Shown here in pieces: positions 16,209-20,126 of a stretch of DNA of 20,126 nt. Made by a program: the position numbers and the translations under genes. The notes beneath the pieces were generated by a model. That model was not told where the DNA came from. It ran no database searches and saw nothing but the letters and a program-made list of their open reading frames with translations. Every line of letters begins with the position of its first letter. The first letter of the stretch is position 1. This stretch comes from a virus: the IMG/VR virus record IMGVR_UViG_3300030430_001497, positions 1-20,126 of that record. One strand, given 5' to 3'.

Positions 16209-17054
16209 TTATCCATTAACGATACGTCCCTCTAATCGAGCTTGATCTAGTTCCTTTTCATATTTATCAAACTCGTTAGGTTTTAGGCGGCGTATCTCCG
16301 AAGTGGTCCACACCTTTTTGTTAGCATTAGCATTTGTTGCAATGTTTACAGAAGATGTTTTAGTAACAGCCTCTGCAGCCGCTGCATTGCCTTGCTTTCT
16401 AGGGCGACCACGTTTACTTTTGCCAATGTCGGCTTTGTACAAATCAAGAACTCGTGAAGCCCACTTAACGTCTGTGCTATTTTTTAGAATACCATCCGCT
16501 ATGCTAGGTGGCTGCAGTTTGATCCATTCTCTGAACTCATTAGATTTTTTGACTTCAGGAAAGTCATTGTGCAGGGCAAGCAATTCTTGGTAAGCACTTT
16601 TAGCCTTTAGTTTCTCCTCTTGCTGATTAAGACGAGTTACCTCTGCACGAAGCTCCTCAATCTCTTTTGCAGCACCACGAGTACTTAGGGCCTCAACTAC
16701 ATTATAAACATCAGGATAACTCTCTTTGAAAGATTCGATGTCATCTTCACTAATAGTAGGCTGAGAGTTTTGAGAAACTAAAGCGTCCTTTTCTTCTTTC
16801 CACTCATGCAGCTTGGCATCGTAATGTTTCTTGAGATCATCATAACGTTTTTTGTAGTCATGCTCTTCTGTCTTTACTTCAGTCTTTTCTTCCGCTTCAA
16901 CAGAAATGGTTTCATCTTGCATAAACGTTGTGTCTTCCTCTAGGGTAGCCTCTTCAGAAACTTCAGGAACATCGTCTTTGTAAACGTCCGCTCTGTACGC
17001 TCCTCTGTAGGGGCCTAGATTTTCTTGTTCTACTTCTTGTACTTGTTCTACCAT
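16209..17054 (-). CDS. Capsid scaffolding (head assembly) protein, 281 aa
   Basis: Probable scaffolding protein that directs capsid shell assembly and is absent from the mature head. It is the gene immediately before the major capsid gene (12 nt gap). Composition fits: an acidic Glu-rich N-terminus (1-65), a charged helical segment with HDYKKRYDDLKKHYD (65-79) then KLHEWKEEKD, a central coiled coil with ELRAEVTRLNQQEEKLK (134-150), and a basic C-terminal part. Residues 212-221 read KSKRGRPRK, a textbook AT-hook core (RGRP). The C-terminal helix (249-280, VWTTSEIRRLKPNEF onward) would be the expected capsid-binding end, as in other scaffolds. The start ATG at 17054 has an excellent AAGGAGG four bases upstream. 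Confidence 0.82.
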   Translation of the reverse strand: MVEQVQEVEQENLGPYRGAYRADVYKDDVPEVSEEATLEEDTTFMQDETISVEAEEKTEVKTEEHDYKKRYDDLKKHYDAKLHEWKEEKDALVSQNSQPTISEDDIESFKESYPDVYNVVEALSTRGAAKEIEELRAEVTRLNQQEEKLKAKSAYQELLALHNDFPEVKKSNEFREWIKLQPPSIADGILKNSTDVKWASRVLDLYKADIGKSKRGRPRKQGNAAAAEAVTKTSSVNIATNANANKKVWTTSEIRRLKPNEFDKYEKELDQARLEGRIVNG

Positions 17055-17065
17055 TTTTCCTCCTT

Positions 17066-17136
17066 GCGGGGCCGTGGGACGGGTAGCCGCTTATGTTGGT
17101 AGTATCTAACGCAGGGCCGTAAAACGGGTAGCTGCG
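17066..17136 (-). promoter_or_regulatory. Tandem GC-rich hairpins in leader of scaffold gene
   Basis: Two 25-nt direct repeats (17111-17135 and 17066-17090) lie 20 nt apart in the leader between the hydrolase and scaffold genes. As minus-strand RNA each folds the same way: an outer 4-bp stem, an asymmetric internal loop (CUAC opposite CC), an inner stem CCGU/ACGG and a 3-nt loop. The copies differ at five positions. Three are the whole terminal loop (UUU or CCC), and the other two are partners in the outer stem (A-U in one, G-C in the other). Thus every difference preserves the fold. Copy two abuts the AAGGAGG ribosome-binding site (17059-17065) of the scaffold gene. A regulatory or mRNA-processing role is inferred. 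The same DNA could instead encode a short peptide with a repeated YPxxGPA motif. Confidence 0.6.
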
Positions 17137-17151
17137 ATTTTTCAAAAAGAG

Positions 17152-18495
17152 TTATTGAAGAACTCTTTCTGGAAACTGCGTGATTTCTCTTTTATCCATC
17201 ACAGGCTGCACTTTGTCTAAACCAGAGCGCATACCTCTTGGAGGTTCTTTTAATAGTTCTCGACCCTCTGGAGGGGAGTTTATAGGTTTAGGTTTTTCTT
17301 TAGGTATGGGAATGGGTCGTTTAGGTAAACTAGAGTGAGTATCAAATAGTATGTCATGTAACCCAATTCTACCAACAAGTTGAAATCTTCCTGATTTTAA
17401 TCTGTCTTCAAAGAATTTTGCATCTTTCGGTTCTGTCTCATTTGGATTATAAAAAAAAGTAGCTCCCTCTGTAATATCTTCAAGAGTACCTGCTATCGCT
17501 TTGCTTGCTATATCCAAAGCAGTAGAATATCGTCTATCCGTATTTGCTCCTTTATAATTTTCATCTTGATATCCACTAAACTGCTTTCTCCCACCTTTTG
17601 TTTTATCAGATATTACATCTTTAAAACTTTCATACTTCTTAAAATCGGTTGTTTTATCTTTTAATCTATTTGATACTACGTTAGCTACTGATTGCATATT
17701 TCTATAGGTTTCTTTTTCATCTTCTCCTGATATGGCTTCAGCAATTAAAAGTCTGGCAAGCATTTCAACCTCACCACCATTTCTCATCCCAACCCGCTTA
17801 CCTAAAGCAGCTTGCATAGCAGCTTGTGGTTCTTGAGGTTGTTCTTTTTGTTTTTGTTCTTCTAACTTCTTTTCAGTTTCAGGTTTGCCACGATTATTAA
17901 TCTTTTCAAGTAATTCATATCCAATTTCTTCAGCAAGCAGTGGAGGTATATACAACTCTCTATTAGATGCTGCTATAGGAGTATCTCCTTGTACTTGTTG
18001 TTGGGGTTGAGTAATGGTGGCTAATTCAATCACTTGTCCTGTCCTCTCTTTTAAAGATTTAATATTAGGCTTCAGTATCCTATTAACAAAATCTCCGTAG
18101 CCAAAAAGTTTTAATGCGGCAGCGTTGACTATAAAAGATTTTTGCTCTGCATCCATTAACACATCATCTGCCACCCCAGAATTATCAGCACCTTCTTTTT
18201 GAATTGGCCCAGTAATTCCAACTGGCTCTGTAGGCTGATCTCCAAGTGCCATCAACTCACGAGTGATTGGAGACATTTCGTCAGTTTGAGGTATCTCTTT
18301 TTCCGGTTCACTAATCTCTTCAGAAGGCTCTGGCATTGGCTCTGGTTCAGGTAAATCAAAAGTTATTCCAAGGACTTTTGCAAACGCTTGAAGAGTAGTC
18401 GGTTCATTGTTTTCTATGAGACCTGCTACCATAGCTTTCTCTTCATCCTGTAGAGTTTCAAAGTTAGTCTCAAATTGTTGTTGTGTTATTTCCAT
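17152..18495 (-). CDS. SleB/CwlJ-type cell-wall hydrolase domain protein, 447 aa
   Basis: Likely a peptidoglycan-degrading enzyme. Residues about 243-390 match the pattern of the SleB/CwlJ hydrolase family (Hydrolase_2): LARLLIAEAISGE with the candidate catalytic Glu253, then VANVVSNRL (270-278), KQFSGY (304-309), ATFFYNP (345-351) and a closing VGRIGLHDILF. The first 235 residues are not catalytic: an acidic proline-rich stretch (49-70) and a Gln/Glu/Lys-rich linker (about 205-225), then RVGMRNGGEVEM directly before the enzyme domain. The tail is Pro/Lys rich. Start is ATG with an upstream AGGAAAA, 19 nt after the previous stop. No signal peptide is visible, so export would need a holin, or the protein may be carried in the virion to open the wall during entry. 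It lies with head genes, about 10 kb from the holin candidate, which suggests the virion option. Confidence 0.8.
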   Translation of the reverse strand: MEITQQQFETNFETLQDEEKAMVAGLIENNEPTTLQAFAKVLGITFDLPEPEPMPEPSEEISEPEKEIPQTDEMSPITRELMALGDQPTEPVGITGPIQKEGADNSGVADDVLMDAEQKSFIVNAAALKLFGYGDFVNRILKPNIKSLKERTGQVIELATITQPQQQVQGDTPIAASNRELYIPPLLAEEIGYELLEKINNRGKPETEKKLEEQKQKEQPQEPQAAMQAALGKRVGMRNGGEVEMLARLLIAEAISGEDEKETYRNMQSVANVVSNRLKDKTTDFKKYESFKDVISDKTKGGRKQFSGYQDENYKGANTDRRYSTALDIASKAIAGTLEDITEGATFFYNPNETEPKDAKFFEDRLKSGRFQLVGRIGLHDILFDTHSSLPKRPIPIPKEKPKPINSPPEGRELLKEPPRGMRSGLDKVQPVMDKREITQFPERVLQ

Positions 18496-18514
18496 TTAAG
18501 TTTTCCTGTTAACG

Positions 18515-20008
18515 TTATGTATCATCAGGATCATCCATGTTAGGATCTTCGTCTGGATCATAGTTCTCAGCACTTTCTATTTCATCTATGTCGTACATTG
18601 TTGCTCTATCGGCATCAGCATCAGATGGACCTGTTTGTGACGTATCAGGCCCCTCTGGACTTCCTGACATATAATCATAATTTAACGCATCACGATCTCT
18701 TGATAGCATATCATAAGGTTGAAAAGCTTCATCATCTACAGGAGGTCCAAACTTAGAAATATCCTCCATACGACTTTCAATCTCTGCTAGATCAAGTCCT
18801 GTCTCAGGACCAGTAGGAGCATTAGGATCGTCAAAAGTATCTAAGCCGGCTCCTGTCGCCCTTCTATTAAGGGCATCTGCAATTTGTTGTGCTACTGATA
18901 GATTTTCTGAATATCCCATCGTAGGAGTTCTGTCTAAATAGTCTTGTACTTGTTCCGCTGTTATGCCCTTACTTGCATCATAGTCAGGAATACTCTCAAA
19001 ATTAATTGTGTAAGTATAATTTCCATCTAAAGTAACTACTGCGCCATCAAATTTAGGATTAACCCCTGTCTCATCTATTACCATCTGAGTAATAGGATCA
19101 ATATTTGCTCTATTTGGATCCCAACTTGCATAAGAAACACCTCCAATTGGAGTAGACCAACCTGTTCCAATATTAGGATCAGCAGCCATTTGTAATCCCA
19201 TGAACTCTGATCGCACGTGTTGATCATAGCTCATGGGAACATTCCCTGGATCATAAAAGTCTGCAGCAAAGTCAGTGGTTAAATAATCTAAAGCCCTTGT
19301 TCCGTACCTACCTGCTAATCCAACAGGTGCTCCCAGCGCAGTAAGAGTTCCGCTAAAAAAGCCAGGAGTAGTAAGATTACCTTTCCGGTCTGTTACTTGG
19401 GTAGCAGCTAAACCAAACGGACTATTAACAGTTTCTATAGTAGGTCGTGTATCTCCAAACTCTAAAAAGTTACCAAAGTCTCGAATTGCTTGATTAAAAG
19501 TTTCGCTAATAGGTCTATTATATACATCTTTAGCAAAACCTTCGATAGAACCATAATCAAATGGATCGCCTATTATATCAGGATCAATCTTTCCATCAGG
19601 CCCCACTGCACCAAACTCATCAAGGTCAGCGATATCATCAAAAAAATCACCACCCTCCGCTGAACTAACAGTGCCAGTTCTCGTAAATCTTTGTGGACTT
19701 TCTGCAAAACTTGTGCCTTGAGTAAGTAAATTTTCTACATTTGAAAAAGACGCAGGATCTCCATAATCTACACTTTGAAGCGGTTCATCTACTGCAGAAT
19801 AACTTAATCCTGTAGAGGGTTGTGAGAGAGGCTGTTTTTTCTTTTTTGTTGGAAGACCAATATCAGGAACTTCAAGAGGATCAACGCCACCTTTAACGTC
19901 AATTACAGATTGCTCTATCTGTTGTACAGGAGTTTCAGTTCTTATTCTAGGAGCAACGGCTTGTGCTCCCGATAAAATTTCCTGTAATTTTTCTGTATTA
20001 GTTGCCAC
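18515..20008 (-). CDS. Unknown acidic phage protein, 497 aa
   Basis: I do not recognise this protein. The start must be GTG at 20008, because an in-frame TAG lies two codons upstream and no in-frame ATG lies near. It overlaps the 41-codon ORF by 11 nt. The N-terminal 100 residues look disordered (Gln, Pro and Thr rich, with a KKKK cluster near residue 56). The centre (about 190-360) has a more globular Gly/Tyr/Asp composition. The C-terminus is strongly acidic, ending in repeated Asp/Pro/Glu. There is no signal peptide or clear membrane segment. It sits just upstream of the hydrolase and capsid genes, where marine podoviruses often carry portal-adjacent virion or assembly proteins, so a virion role is inferred from position only. 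Confidence 0.7.
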   Translation of the reverse strand: MATNTEKLQEILSGAQAVAPRIRTETPVQQIEQSVIDVKGGVDPLEVPDIGLPTKKKKQPLSQPSTGLSYSAVDEPLQSVDYGDPASFSNVENLLTQGTSFAESPQRFTRTGTVSSAEGGDFFDDIADLDEFGAVGPDGKIDPDIIGDPFDYGSIEGFAKDVYNRPISETFNQAIRDFGNFLEFGDTRPTIETVNSPFGLAATQVTDRKGNLTTPGFFSGTLTALGAPVGLAGRYGTRALDYLTTDFAADFYDPGNVPMSYDQHVRSEFMGLQMAADPNIGTGWSTPIGGVSYASWDPNRANIDPITQMVIDETGVNPKFDGAVVTLDGNYTYTINFESIPDYDASKGITAEQVQDYLDRTPTMGYSENLSVAQQIADALNRRATGAGLDTFDDPNAPTGPETGLDLAEIESRMEDISKFGPPVDDEAFQPYDMLSRDRDALNYDYMSGSPEGPDTSQTGPSDADADRATMYDIDEIESAENYDPDEDPNMDDPDDT

Positions 20009-20123
20009 TATCTAAATAAACTTTCTGTTGTTCGTTTACTTCATCTTTAAGAGATAGAAGATAATCAACCAGTTGGAGCTTCCCCTGGAGTCTCCGCATC
20101 TCTAAGTCCAATTGTTCCTTCAT
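19998..20123 (-). CDS. Small ORF at right edge, 41 aa, possibly 5' partial
   Basis: This is a 41-codon reading frame starting with ATG at 20123 and ending with TAA at 19998. The peptide is rich in Leu, Lys, Glu and Gln (begins MKEQLDLEMRRLQG, ends KVYLDSGN) and looks like a short amphipathic helix or coiled coil. Its last 11 nt overlap the GTG start of the next gene (20008), so the two may be translationally coupled. The frame is still open at the window edge (one CTA codon before the ATG), so it could be the tail of a longer protein. However, the bases around the start read TAATG, the same stop-start fusion used at 12665, 11142, 3802 and 1595, which favours ATG 20123 as the true start. I do not recognise a family. 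Confidence 0.5.
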   Translation of the reverse strand: MKEQLDLEMRRLQGKLQLVDYLLSLKDEVNEQQKVYLDSGN

Positions 20124-20126
20124 TAG

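Noticed and set aside
16963-17145. 60-codon minus-strand frame from TTG with repeated YPFYGPA / YPSHGPA
   Set aside because: It has no ATG or GTG start and no ribosome-binding site, and more than half of it lies inside the scaffold gene in another frame. The differences between its two repeats fit an RNA fold better than protein constraint. Kept only as an alternative reading of the leader.

Overview
The window is a piece of a tailed-phage genome: about 20 kb of virion-morphogenesis genes, all on the minus strand, so transcription runs from high to low coordinates. The order of gene products (scaffold, major capsid, small virion protein, tail adaptor, tail nozzle, fibre, ejection proteins) is that of a short-tailed, T7-like virus. 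The AT-rich sequence, the fibre repeat family, the DUF-like small proteins and the 2OG-Fe(II) oxygenase are typical of marine phages infecting low-GC alphaproteobacteria (SAR11/SAR116/Roseobacter-like hosts). The host is an inference. No terminase, portal, RNA polymerase, replication gene, tRNA or integrase lies in the window. Portal and terminase probably lie beyond the right edge.

Layout in transcription order. Right edge (20123-17152): a 41-codon ORF at the edge, an unrecognised acidic 497-aa protein, and a 447-aa protein carrying a SleB/CwlJ-type cell-wall hydrolase domain. Capsid block (17151-14726): a GC-rich leader with two copies of a 25-nt hairpin whose sequence differences all fit an RNA fold, then scaffold, major capsid protein and a small virion protein, closed by a clear intrinsic terminator (14681-14710). 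Tail block (14652-8110): a 2OG-Fe(II) dioxygenase of the PKHD type, a tail adaptor (T7 gp11 role) enlarged by a carbohydrate-binding-like insert, a tail nozzle protein (T7 gp12 role) and a 1010-aa repeat-rich fibre. Small-gene block (8094-7126): two small conserved-looking phage proteins, a one-TM holin candidate and a coiled-coil peptide. Ejection block (7129-1): five tightly packed genes (667, 214, 222, 735 and at least 531 aa) that look like internal virion or DNA-ejection proteins. The last one runs off the left edge.

Genes are tightly packed. TAATG stop-start fusions occur at 12665, 11142, 3802 and 1595, and ATGA overlaps at 14011 and 7129. This suggests one late operon with translational coupling. 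The terminator just after the capsid genes would let capsid-block mRNA be made in excess of tail mRNA, as T7 does with its terminator after gene 10. The most unusual signals are the covarying tandem hairpins touching the scaffold ribosome-binding site, the domain insertions in the tail adaptor, and fibre repeats that are almost identical in protein but strongly diverged at synonymous sites.
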